Shown here one piece after another: positions 7,546 to 14,663 of a stretch of DNA of 14,756 bases. This DNA comes from Acetobacteraceae bacterium (GTDB lineage: Bacteria; Pseudomonadota; Alphaproteobacteria; Acetobacterales; Acetobacteraceae). The notes below the pieces were generated by a model. The model ran no database searches and was not told the origin of the DNA. It saw only the letters and a list, made by a program, of their open reading frames with translations. A program made the position numbers and the translations under genes. Numbering within the stretch: position 1 is the stretch's first letter; each line of letters starts with the position of its first letter. The stretch covers positions 7,726-22,481 of the forward strand of contig PLSZ01000123.1 of the NCBI GenBank assembly GCA_003164305.1, written 5' to 3'.

Positions 7546-8140
7546 TGACGGACCTCATCCGCTCCGGCCGCAAACCGTGCAGGTCGCGCAGATCGCGCAA
7601 CAACGACGCTTCGGATACCGCACGCAGATCCAGCACCAGCGCGCCGGCGCCAACCTCCCGCGCCAAACGGCCGGTATGCAGGGAGATCACGTTGCCTTCC
7701 AACGGCGGATGCATCGCGATCGACTGAATCGCCTGATACAGATCCAACATTCCCGCCTGACCGACACACCGCGCCGCGAGCGCCACCGGCTTCCCGTCCA
7801 GGCACACGATCCGCGCCAGAATATGCGCCAGCAGCGCCCGCGACAGCATCGTGTCGGTTTCCCCTGGCCGAGCCAGCGCGATTTCCACCAGCAGCCATGG
7901 TTCCCCCGCCGTCGTCCGCCGCCTGACACCCAGTACGCCGGCATAGCGCCCGGTCGTCCGATCGCTGGCCAGCACGACATGCGTCAAGGCGTCCAGTTCG
8001 CACCATCGCGAATAATTCATCGGCGTGCCCGCGTCCGCGAGATCTTCGTAAACGCTCGGCCAATTGATTTCCGCCAAAGCGCGCCGATCCTGCAAATAGG
8101 TCAGCCTGAGCCGCGATCCCGCCAGTAAGTATTGCATCAT
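7469..8140 (-). CDS. Protein of unknown function, possibly GNAT acetyltransferase-like
   Basis: Not recognised with certainty. The 223-aa reading frame has protein-like composition and a plausible alternation of strands and helices. The middle part (GRYAGVLGVRRR, then LLVEIALARP, then a helix LSRALLAHILARI) resembles the central beta-alpha segment of GNAT acetyltransferases, but the acetyl-CoA signature Q/R-x-x-G-x-G/A is not clear. There is no signal peptide or membrane helix. Two adjacent ATGs (8140, 8137) follow a G-run at 8146-8151. The last ~26 residues are Arg/Lys/Thr-rich and are encoded antisense to the end of tenA, with which it converges and overlaps by 77 nt. Competing frames across 7364-8177 on both strands have repetitive Arg/Ser-rich shadow composition. 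The gene is probably real; its function is not established. Confidence 0.65.
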   Translation of the reverse strand: MMQYLLAGSRLRLTYLQDRRALAEINWPSVYEDLADAGTPMNYSRWCELDALTHVVLASDRTTGRYAGVLGVRRRTTAGEPWLLVEIALARPGETDTMLSRALLAHILARIVCLDGKPVALAARCVGQAGMLDLYQAIQSIAMHPPLEGNVISLHTGRLAREVGAGALVLDLRAVSEASLLRDLRDLHGLRPERMRSVTMGKPARSAGATRRPRKTTHTGRTG

Positions 8141-8152
8141 CTGTGCCCCCCA

Positions 8153-8168
8153 CCCAGGTTCTCCTGGG
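8153..8168 (+). terminator. Short hairpin followed by CCTTTT, possible terminator or 5' leader structure
   Basis: CCCAGG (8153-8158), loop TTCT, CCTGGG (8163-8168), then CCTTTT. On the plus strand it has the look of a weak intrinsic terminator that could stop read-through from tenA before the next promoter. On the minus strand it lies 12 nt before the start of the unknown gene, close to its ribosome binding site, where the stem could influence translation. The stem is only 6 bp, so either role is tentative. Confidence 0.35.
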
Positions 8169-8183
8169 CCTTTTCACTGATAG

Positions 8184-8206
8184 CCTGGCACATCCACTGT
8201 GCCAGG
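8184..8206. promoter_or_regulatory. Perfect 9-bp-arm palindrome in divergent control region
   Basis: CCTGGCACA (8184-8192), spacer TCCAC, TGTGCCAGG (8198-8206). It lies between the minus-strand unknown gene and the plus-strand cyclase gene, 3 nt from the CRP-like site. Its perfect symmetry and odd spacer suit a dimeric repressor operator or an RNA hairpin. A sigma-54 promoter reading was tested and failed on spacing. The cognate regulator is unknown. Confidence 0.5.
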
Positions 8207-8209
8207 AAC

Positions 8210-8225
8210 TGTGATCTACATCACA
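8210..8225. promoter_or_regulatory. CRP-type operator, TGTGA-N6-TCACA
   Basis: TGTGATCTACATCACA matches the E. coli CRP core consensus TGTGATCTAGATCACA at 15 of 16 positions, with both half-sites perfect. It lies in the divergent region, about 77 nt upstream of the unknown minus-strand gene and about 123 nt upstream of the cyclase ATG. It suggests control of the cyclase-hydrolase pair, the unknown gene or both by a CRP/FNR-family regulator. Whether cAMP is the signal in this organism is not known. Confidence 0.7.
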
Positions 8226-8340
8226 CCAGGGTTAATTTCACGTTGACCCGATCAGCCCGCGGCCCGAGGTGACAGGCCCATTGTGCTTCCTCTACTCTCA
8301 ACCTGCAAATGCCGAATCCGGGAAGAATGGGGAACCAGCC

Positions 8341-9135
8341 ATGCCGCGCCGTCTGATCGATATCTCCGTCCCGCTGAAAGCCGGAATTAAAAGCGATCCG
8401 CCGCACATGCTGCCCCAGATCGAGTATTTGGATCACCACCAGACGGCGCCCGCGATGGCCGAGTATATGGGTGTCCGCGTCGACCAACTGCCGGACGGCG
8501 AATACGCCGCCGTGGAAAAAGTCCAGATCAGCACCCATAATGGTACGCATCTCGACGCGCCGTATCACTTTTTCTCCAGCATGAACCACGCGCTGAAACC
8601 AGGCGGGGAACCGTCCTGGCGTATCGATGAGGTCCCGTTGGAATGGTGCTTCCAACCCGGCGTCAAACTGGATTTCCGTCACATGAAAGCCGGCTATGTC
8701 GCGACCCCCGGCGATGTGGAGGCCGAGTTGAAGCGCATCGGTCACACCATCCGTCCCTTGGAGATCGTGTTGGTCAACACCGCCGCCGGCGCGAAATACG
8801 GGCAGGACGATTACGTCGATTCCGGTTGCGGCATGGGCAAAGCGGCCACCATGTGGCTGCTGGAACGCGGCGTCCGTTTGGTCGGCACCGATGGCTGGAG
8901 CTGGGACGCGCCATTCTCCATCACCCGGGAGCGCATCAAGGCAACCGGTGACGCCGGCCTGATCTGGGAAGGCCATCGCGCGGGCCGAGAAATCGGGTAC
9001 TCGCATCTGGAGAAGCTGCATAATCTCGAGGTGCTGCCCGCCGACGGCTTCGACGTTGTGTGTTTCCCGGTTAAAGTACACCGTGCCTCGGCGGGCTGGA
9101 CCCGCGCCGTCGCGATCATTAACGACCCGGCATGA
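8341..9135 (+). CDS. Cyclase / kynurenine-formamidase-family metal-dependent hydrolase
   Basis: Pfam Cyclase-type (PF04199-like) amidohydrolase of 264 aa that opens amide or lactam bonds with a bound divalent metal. The motif H66-NGTH70-LD72 gives three ligands, H76 is the expected catalytic histidine, and H212 and E224 complete the site. Relative spacing (H, +4, +6, +10, and a later H with E at +12) is that of bacterial kynurenine formamidase KynB, where the residues are H50, H54, D56, H60, H160 and E172. The protein is about 55 aa longer than KynB and no kynureninase or tryptophan dioxygenase gene is nearby, so an isatin-hydrolase-like or other cyclic-amide hydrolase is as likely. GGGGAA at 8329-8334 precedes the ATG by 6 nt; the open frame from 8269 has no support. 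The stop overlaps the next gene (ATGA). The upstream region holds a CRP-type operator. Confidence 0.88.
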   Translation: MPRRLIDISVPLKAGIKSDPPHMLPQIEYLDHHQTAPAMAEYMGVRVDQLPDGEYAAVEKVQISTHNGTHLDAPYHFFSSMNHALKPGGEPSWRIDEVPLEWCFQPGVKLDFRHMKAGYVATPGDVEAELKRIGHTIRPLEIVLVNTAAGAKYGQDDYVDSGCGMGKAATMWLLERGVRLVGTDGWSWDAPFSITRERIKATGDAGLIWEGHRAGREIGYSHLEKLHNLEVLPADGFDVVCFPVKVHRASAGWTRAVAIINDPA

Positions 9136-9980
9136 TCCCGCCGCTGCCGGAGCTTCGCTTCCTCCCCATCCCCGCCGCTTCCCGCGCGCGATACCTGGGT
9201 GATCGTTTCAGTTTCATGGAGGCTGGAGCGCCGGACGCGCCGCCGCTGTTGCTGTTGCACGGCGTCGGCGCCAATTCGATGCACTGGCGCTTCCAGTTCG
9301 CCGGCCTCAGCGACCGCTTCCATGTCATCGCCTGGAATGCCCCCGGCTATATGCTGAGCGACAATCTGGCGAAAGACTCACCCGAAGGCGGCGATTACGC
9401 CGATGCCGTGGTGGATTTCATGGCGGCCGCCGGTATCGCGCATTGCGACGCGCTGGCGAACTCGTTCGGCTCTCGTATCGCTCAATGCGTGGCCTGGTTT
9501 CATCCAGGACGGATCGCCCGCATGGTATTGACCGGCACGGCGATCGGCCAACGCGATATGACGGACGAAGCGCGCGCGAAATTGCTCGCGGCGAGGCAAA
9601 TTCAGATGGCGGGCGGTGGATATGGCTTTGGCGAAAGGGTCGCGGCGCTGGTCGGACCCGCTGCGTCAACCGAAACGATCGCGCTGATCCGGCACGTGCT
9701 TCAGGCGACCAATCCCGAAGGATTCCTGCGCGCGTCGCGGTTCTTGGCGTCGAACACCTACACACCGGATTTCGCGGCGCGGTTGACCATGCCGATATTG
9801 CTGATCCAGGGCGATGCCGACCGCGTGACGCCGATGGAAACCAACGCCGCGCTGCTGGCTCGGGCCGTGCCGCATGCGCGGTTGGAGATTCTGCCGGGCG
9901 TCGGCCACTTGCCGGAAGTGGAACGATGGCGGGAGGTCAACGAACTCACACGAAATTTTCTCACGGTCCCTCGTGCGTGA
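9132..9980 (+). CDS. Alpha/beta-fold hydrolase
   Basis: A serine hydrolase of 282 aa with no signal peptide. The oxyanion-hole motif LLLLHGVGAN (39-48), nucleophile elbow A109-N-S111-F-G113, acid D230 in GDADRVTP and H259 in GVGHLPE form a complete catalytic triad. The elbow is A-x-S-x-G rather than the usual G-x-S-x-G, a mild departure. It is coupled to the cyclase-family gene by an ATGA overlap, which suggests that the pair acts in sequence on one compound, for example ring opening followed by ester, amide or C-C cleavage. Similarity is to the general MhpC/haloperoxidase-like group, and the substrate is unknown. Its last 20 nt overlap the opposing DUF3833 gene. Confidence 0.9.
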   Translation: MIPPLPELRFLPIPAASRARYLGDRFSFMEAGAPDAPPLLLLHGVGANSMHWRFQFAGLSDRFHVIAWNAPGYMLSDNLAKDSPEGGDYADAVVDFMAAAGIAHCDALANSFGSRIAQCVAWFHPGRIARMVLTGTAIGQRDMTDEARAKLLAARQIQMAGGGYGFGERVAALVGPAASTETIALIRHVLQATNPEGFLRASRFLASNTYTPDFAARLTMPILLIQGDADRVTPMETNAALLARAVPHARLEILPGVGHLPEVERWREVNELTRNFLTVPRA

Positions 9981-10482
9981 TCCGTTCCGATAGGTGGGCC
10001 GCGACAATGCCAAACACCGTGATCGTCGCTTCGTTCAATATGGTGTGCCCATCCGGTTGCAGGTACAGCCATTGTTCCATATGGCCACCGAACGGTGACT
10101 TCATCGCATAGGTCAGGTGAAACAGATTTCCGTAAGCCTCCCCCGTCACGTCGCCGGAGGCGTCGGTCAATGTCCCGGCGTAATGATGCGCATCGATGCG
10201 CCGCAACACCCAGGTGCGCATCGTCGGTGGCCCTTGCCCCATGTCGACGCGCTGGTCCAGGCGGAAGCTTCCATCTGACAGTGCCTGGCCCGTGCCGATG
10301 ACATAAAACCGCCGCGTCGGCGCGCCGGAGCGATTTTCCAGCACTCCGCTGGAACTTGTCTGACCGGCGAAGAAACTTTCCGGATGCATCTCCGGCGAGG
10401 CGTCCTCGAACGCCGATGGAGGCAGCGCCGACCCGCGGCCGCCCAGGGCGGCCAGCAACAAGAGACCGACAAGCAATTTCAT
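9961..10482 (-). CDS. DUF3833-type exported protein
   Basis: The 173-aa product has an N-terminal signal (MKLLVGLLLLAALGGRGSA) with a likely cleavage after A19 in G-S-A. The mature part shows the DUF3833 pattern: an FFAGQTSSSGVLENRSG start, repeated beta-strand segments such as RTWVLRRIDAHHYAGTL, a GEAYGNLFHLTYAM stretch, then LNEATITVFGIVAAHLSER at the end. Family function is unknown; members are envelope proteins, often lipoproteins. No lipobox cysteine is present here, so this one is probably periplasmic rather than lipidated. The ATG at 10482 is preceded by AGGACGG and gives the signal peptide directly; the frame continues to 10587 but that extension would bury it. It converges on the alpha/beta hydrolase with a 20-nt overlap and diverges from the TPR gene across 107 nt. 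Confidence 0.8.
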   Translation of the reverse strand: MKLLVGLLLLAALGGRGSALPPSAFEDASPEMHPESFFAGQTSSSGVLENRSGAPTRRFYVIGTGQALSDGSFRLDQRVDMGQGPPTMRTWVLRRIDAHHYAGTLTDASGDVTGEAYGNLFHLTYAMKSPFGGHMEQWLYLQPDGHTILNEATITVFGIVAAHLSERITHEGP

Positions 10483-10589
10483 GGCCGCCGTCCTGGTTCC
10501 GAATGCACGGACAATCGCTCGCGCGCCGAACTGTTCCACCCCTCCACGATCCATCCTACGATGCCCGGTAGCGACAGCGGGAGACACGC

Positions 10590-11894
10590 ATGCTCAAGGA
10601 CCGTTACGGGCTCCCGGTTTCCACCGCCTCGGCGAGCGCGCGCGACGCCTATGTCGAAGGCTGTGACCTGATCCTGTCCGGCAATCCTGGCGCCGAGCCA
10701 GCCTTCGAGCGCGCCATCGCCGCCGATCCCGGGTTCGCCATCGCGCATGCCGGCAAAGCCCGCGCCTACCAGATCCGCGGCGAGATGCCGGTCGCGCGCC
10801 AGGCGATCGCGGACGCCAACGCCGCGGCGGCCAACCTGCCGGAACGCGAAGCCAGCCACATGGCGTTTCACAACCTCGTGCTGACCGGACAGGGCGACGC
10901 GGCGGTCGCGGCGGCGAAACAGCACCTGAAAAGCTGGCCGCGCGACGCCATGGTGCTGAGCCCCTGCACGTCGGTCTTCGGCCTGATCGGCTTTTCCGGC
11001 CGCGCCGGCCGGGAGCGCGAGCAGGTGGATCTGCTGGATGGCCTCGCCGATCATTACGGCGACGATTGGTGGTTCAATTCGCAACACGCCTTCGCGTTGC
11101 TGGAATCCGGCCAGCGTGACGCCGCCCGTCCGAAGATCGAATCCGCCATGTCGAGCAATCCGCGCAACGCGCATGGCACGCATATTCGCGCGCATCTTTA
11201 TTACGAGGACGGCGAACAAGATGCCTCCCGCGCTTACCTGAAAGCCTGGCTGCCGGTCTACCCGCGCGAGGGTCAACTTCATTGCCACATCAGTTGGCAC
11301 ATCGCGCTGTGCGAACTGGAAGCCGGCGACGTAACGGAAGCATTCCGGATTTATAACGAAAACATCGCGCCAGATGCGATCTGGGGTCCGCCGCTGAACG
11401 CCTTGACCGACGCCGCCGCGTTTCTGTGGCGCGCGGAACTCGCTGGTCAGCCACGCGACCCGGCGCGCTGGCGCGTCGTGCATGATTTCGCCCACAAGAT
11501 GTTTCCTCACGCCGGCGTCGCTTTCGCCGATACGCACGCCGCGTTGGCCGATGCCGTCGCCGGCGATGGCGCCGCTCTGGAGTCCCGCGTCCGCGAGATG
11601 CTCGATCTGACGCGTCAGGGCCGCTATCCCTCCGGGCCCGTCGTTCCGTCTCTGGTCCACGCGTTCAACGCGTTCCTGCACCGGGATTACGCCGCCGCCA
11701 TCGACGCGATCGAACCGGTCCTGGCACAACACGAGCGCATCGGCGGCAGTCGCGCGCAGCGTGATCTTGTCGAGTTCACCTTGCTCCAGGCGTATATTCA
11801 GGCCGGCCGTCTGGAGGACGCGCGTAACAAATTGCGTGAATGGCGCACCGGCAAAACCGCGCTTCCCATCGAGGGTCTCCCCGCGGTGCATTGA
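10590..11894 (+). CDS. TTC38-like tetratricopeptide repeat protein
   Basis: A 434-aa helical-repeat protein without a signal peptide or membrane segment. Helix pairs with TPR spacing are visible, for example the AFERAIAADPGFAIAHAGKARA segment and later ALLESGQRDAARPKIESAMSSNP. The region around HCHISWHIALCELEAGD, followed by a conserved LTDAAAFLWRAELAG block, resembles the TTC38 family, known from eukaryotes and many bacteria and of uncertain role, probably protein-protein interaction. GCGGGAGA ends 6 nt before the ATG. A weak candidate -10 (TACGAT, 10557-10562) lies in the short divergent gap. It is followed after 55 nt by the solute-binding-protein gene on the same strand, so shared transcription is possible, though a link in function is not evident. 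Confidence 0.82.
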   Translation: MLKDRYGLPVSTASASARDAYVEGCDLILSGNPGAEPAFERAIAADPGFAIAHAGKARAYQIRGEMPVARQAIADANAAAANLPEREASHMAFHNLVLTGQGDAAVAAAKQHLKSWPRDAMVLSPCTSVFGLIGFSGRAGREREQVDLLDGLADHYGDDWWFNSQHAFALLESGQRDAARPKIESAMSSNPRNAHGTHIRAHLYYEDGEQDASRAYLKAWLPVYPREGQLHCHISWHIALCELEAGDVTEAFRIYNENIAPDAIWGPPLNALTDAAAFLWRAELAGQPRDPARWRVVHDFAHKMFPHAGVAFADTHAALADAVAGDGAALESRVREMLDLTRQGRYPSGPVVPSLVHAFNAFLHRDYAAAIDAIEPVLAQHERIGGSRAQRDLVEFTLLQAYIQAGRLEDARNKLREWRTGKTALPIEGLPAVH

Positions 11895-11949
11895 CCCGCT
11901 CGTCGTGGTAAGCCGCCCGCGTCGATCGAGCAGAACGCCGGGGGAAACA

Positions 11950-12978
11950 ATGATCCGCCTTACCAAACGTCACTTTCTGACGGCCGCCGCGGCTTTCGGC
12001 ATCGCTCCGGCGCTGGCTCAGGAGCAGGCGCTGCGCGACGCGGCGCTGAAAGAAGGCGAACTCACCTGGTATTCCGGTCAGGTCCAGGCCGAGACCGGGG
12101 AGGCCGTGGGCAAAGCGTTCACGCAACGCTACCCGGGAATCAAGGTGAACGTGGTACGCAGCACCTCGCAGGTCGCGTATCAGCGGCTGTCGCAGGACAT
12201 GCAGGCGGGCGTCGCGCAGTGCGATATTTTCAGCTCCACCGATTACGGTCACTACAATGTTCTGAAGCGCGACGGATCGCTGATGCCATACCGTCCGAAA
12301 AGCGCCGACGGCCTGATCGCCATGGCGCGCGATCCCGATCCCGACAACATGTTTCAGATATTGTATATCGGCCTGTATCTCATCGCCTACAACAATCAAA
12401 AGGTCGCGCCGGCCGATGCGCCCAAAAGCTGGACCGACCTGCTGGACCCGAAATGGAAAGGCCAGATCGCGACCGGTCATCCCGGCTACTCCGGCGCGGT
12501 CGGCGTCATGGGTGTGACGCTCAGCCGCATGTATGGCTGGAAGTATTTCGAGTCACTGGAAAAGAACAAGCCGCAAATCGGCCGCTCGGCCGACGACCCG
12601 GTGACATTGCTGAACGCGGGAGAACGAACCGTCGGCATGGGCGTGTCGCTGGCGGCCCCTTTGCTCAGCGCGTCGCGCGGCAATCCGTTGACCATCGTTT
12701 ATCCGGCCGATGGCACGCTCGCGGTCTACTCGCCGACCGCCATTCCGAAAAACGCCCCGCATCCGAACGCCGCCAAACTGTTCATGGAATTCGCCTGCGG
12801 ACCCGAATACGCGGAGGTGATGCGCAAGTTCTTCATCATGCCGTTGCGGCCCGAAGTGCCACCACCCGAGGGCGCGCTGCCTTTCGATAAGATCAAACTG
12901 ATCGGTTCCACGCCCGCGCAAATCGAGGACGGCGTTCCCGAGGTCAAGGAACAGTGGCGCGATACGTTCGGCGTCTGA
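11950..12978 (+). CDS. ABC transporter periplasmic solute-binding protein (COG1840-like)
   Basis: This 342-aa protein captures a ligand in the periplasm for the permease encoded next. The signal peptide MIRLTKRHFLTAAAAFGIA ends with a cleavage site after A23 (ALA-Q). The T-K-R-H-F-L segment is a Tat-like motif with Lys in place of the first Arg, so export may be Tat or Sec. The mature start (EGELTWYSGQVQAETGEAVGKAF, continuing to the KVNVVRSTSQ region) and the SWTDLLDPKWKGQI block are typical of the FbpA/FutA/phosphonate-binding group. The twin-tyrosine iron site of FbpA is not evident; the corresponding area reads DGTLAVY260SPT, so a non-iron organic ligand is more likely. GGGGGAAAC precedes the ATG; the frame open from 11761 overlaps the TPR gene and is not used. 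The stop overlaps the permease start by one base. Confidence 0.88.
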   Translation: MIRLTKRHFLTAAAAFGIAPALAQEQALRDAALKEGELTWYSGQVQAETGEAVGKAFTQRYPGIKVNVVRSTSQVAYQRLSQDMQAGVAQCDIFSSTDYGHYNVLKRDGSLMPYRPKSADGLIAMARDPDPDNMFQILYIGLYLIAYNNQKVAPADAPKSWTDLLDPKWKGQIATGHPGYSGAVGVMGVTLSRMYGWKYFESLEKNKPQIGRSADDPVTLLNAGERTVGMGVSLAAPLLSASRGNPLTIVYPADGTLAVYSPTAIPKNAPHPNAAKLFMEFACGPEYAEVMRKFFIMPLRPEVPPPEGALPFDKIKLIGSTPAQIEDGVPEVKEQWRDTFGV

Positions 12979-14663
12979 TGCCCAGATCGTTCCGTCTCCC
13001 CGAACCCGCCATGCTGGTCTGGGTGTCGTTGATCGCCGCCCTGCTGCTGCTGATCGCGTTCCCGTTGTGCAAGCTGCTGCTGGTCAGCCTTTACACCCGC
13101 ACGGGAGTCTTCACATTCGGCAACTACATCGCCGCCTATGGCCGCGCGCGTTACGTCGAGTCGCTGGTTAACTCATTGTTATTGGCGACCGAAACCTCCC
13201 TCATCTCCGTCGTTTTCGCCACCCCCATGGCCTGGGCGATTTCCCGCACCAACATGCCTGCCAAAGGCCTCGTCTGGGCTCTCGTCTTCGGCGCGTTCAT
13301 TCTGCCACCGTATCTCGGCGCGATCGGCTGGATCCTGCTGGCCGGTCCCAACGCCGGATTCGTCAATGTCGTGTGGCGATGGTTCACGGGCGCCACCGAT
13401 CCTCTTGTCAATGTCTACACCTTTCAGGGCCTCGCCTTCGTCATGGCGTTTCAGTCGTTTCCGTTGATCTTCATATTCGTGAAATCGGCGCTGGACCTGG
13501 TGTCCTCCGAACTGGAAGACGCCGCGAATATTCTCGGCGCCGGCACCTGGAAGACGATGTGGAAGGTCACACTGCCGATGGCGTTTCCGTCCATCGTCGG
13601 CGGCGCCATCATCGTGTTCCTCGAGACCGTCGCGCTGTTCGGCACCCCCGCTTTGATCGGCATTCCGGCGCGCATCAACACCGCCACAACGCAACTCTGG
13701 CAGTTTTTCGAGTCACCGGTCCGCGTCGAAGTCGCCGCCGCCTATTCCATTCCCCTCCTGCTGATCACGTTGGCGATGGTCGGCGCGCAACGCTGGTTTC
13801 TGCACCGGAAAGGCTTCATCGCGCAGACCGGCAAAGGCGGCGAACGCCGGCCGATCGAATTCGGCGCCGGACGTTTCGTGCTGTTGGCCTGGTGTCTCGC
13901 GATCGGTCTCGTGTCCGTCGTGATGCCCGCCCTGGTGTTGCTGGAGGCGTCGTTCGCCCGCGCCTGGGGCCGCGGTCCGTCACTGTCCAACCTGACCATC
14001 GCCAATTACCGCTTCCTGATCTTCGAGCATGAGACGGCGTTGTCTTCGATCTGGAACACCTTGTGGTACTCCGGCGCGTCCGCGACCCTGGCCGCGGTGC
14101 TGGCGCTGCTGGTGGCTTACATCATCAGCCGGAGACTGGTTCGTTTCGCCCCCGTGCTCGGCTTCCTGGCGATGGCGCCGTTCGTCATTCCCGGCATCGT
14201 CATGGCGATCGGGTTTTACGCGGCCTTCGCCCGCCCGCCATTCGCGCTGTATGGCACCGCCGCCATCATCATCCTGGCGTTCACCGCGCGGTTTCTGCCG
14301 ATCGCGTTCGCCAGTTCCTCCGCCGCGATGAGCACCCTGCATCCGGAAATGGAGGAAGCCGCGCGCATCCTCGGCTGCGGCCGCTTGCGGACGATCGCCC
14401 GCATCACCGCGCCACTGTTGAAGAAGTCGCTGATGGGCGGCTGGCTGGTCGTCTTCATCGTCGCCACCCGAGAGCTATCGGCCGCGATCTTCCTGGTCGG
14501 ACCGAACACGCGCACGATGGCGGTACTGCTCTACGACCTCAGCGAGGCCGGCAACTTCGAGGTCGTGGCCGCTCTGGGCTTTATCCTGCTGGCGATCACC
14601 ATGGTTCTGGTCGCCATCGGAATGATGGCGATCGGCCGCGATTTCATGCTGCGGCGGACCTGA
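12978..14663 (+). CDS. Fused two-domain ABC transporter permease (FbpB/AfuB type)
   Basis: Inner-membrane channel of a binding-protein-dependent importer. Within 561 aa are two tandem BPD_transp_1 domains, each with several hydrophobic helices. Each carries a cytoplasmic EAA loop that contacts the ATPase: E180-DAANILGAGTWKTMWKVTLP and E460-AARILGCGRLRTIARITAP. The first membrane helix is at about residues 12-34. Such fused permeases are usual for the iron, phosphonate and polyamine-like COG1178 importers. The ATG at 12978 shares its A with the last base of the preceding TGA (TGATG), so it is translationally coupled to the binding protein; an in-frame ATG at 12954 lies within that gene and is less likely. 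The cognate ATPase is not encoded in the remaining 93 nt and presumably lies further downstream or elsewhere. Confidence 0.93.
   Translation: MPRSFRLPEPAMLVWVSLIAALLLLIAFPLCKLLLVSLYTRTGVFTFGNYIAAYGRARYVESLVNSLLLATETSLISVVFATPMAWAISRTNMPAKGLVWALVFGAFILPPYLGAIGWILLAGPNAGFVNVVWRWFTGATDPLVNVYTFQGLAFVMAFQSFPLIFIFVKSALDLVSSELEDAANILGAGTWKTMWKVTLPMAFPSIVGGAIIVFLETVALFGTPALIGIPARINTATTQLWQFFESPVRVEVAAAYSIPLLLITLAMVGAQRWFLHRKGFIAQTGKGGERRPIEFGAGRFVLLAWCLAIGLVSVVMPALVLLEASFARAWGRGPSLSNLTIANYRFLIFEHETALSSIWNTLWYSGASATLAAVLALLVAYIISRRLVRFAPVLGFLAMAPFVIPGIVMAIGFYAAFARPPFALYGTAAIIILAFTARFLPIAFASSSAAMSTLHPEMEEAARILGCGRLRTIARITAPLLKKSLMGGWLVVFIVATRELSAAIFLVGPNTRTMAVLLYDLSEAGNFEVVAALGFILLAITMVLVAIGMMAIGRDFMLRRT

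Noticed and set aside
8184..8206. Sigma-54 promoter suggested by TGGCAC
   Set aside because: The expected GC dinucleotide 10 nt after the GG is absent in both orientations; the motif is better explained as a symmetrical palindrome.
8269..8298. Sigma-70-like promoter GTGACA - 18 nt - TACTCT before the cyclase gene
   Set aside because: The -35 is fair but the -10 matches TATAAT at only three positions; too weak to list without start-site data.
10479..11966. 495-codon minus-strand frame opposite the TPR gene
   Set aside because: Although long, it has antisense-like Arg/Gly/Val composition and its end runs into the DUF3833 start region. The plus frame has TPR periodicity, a good ribosome binding site and recognisable TTC38-like blocks.
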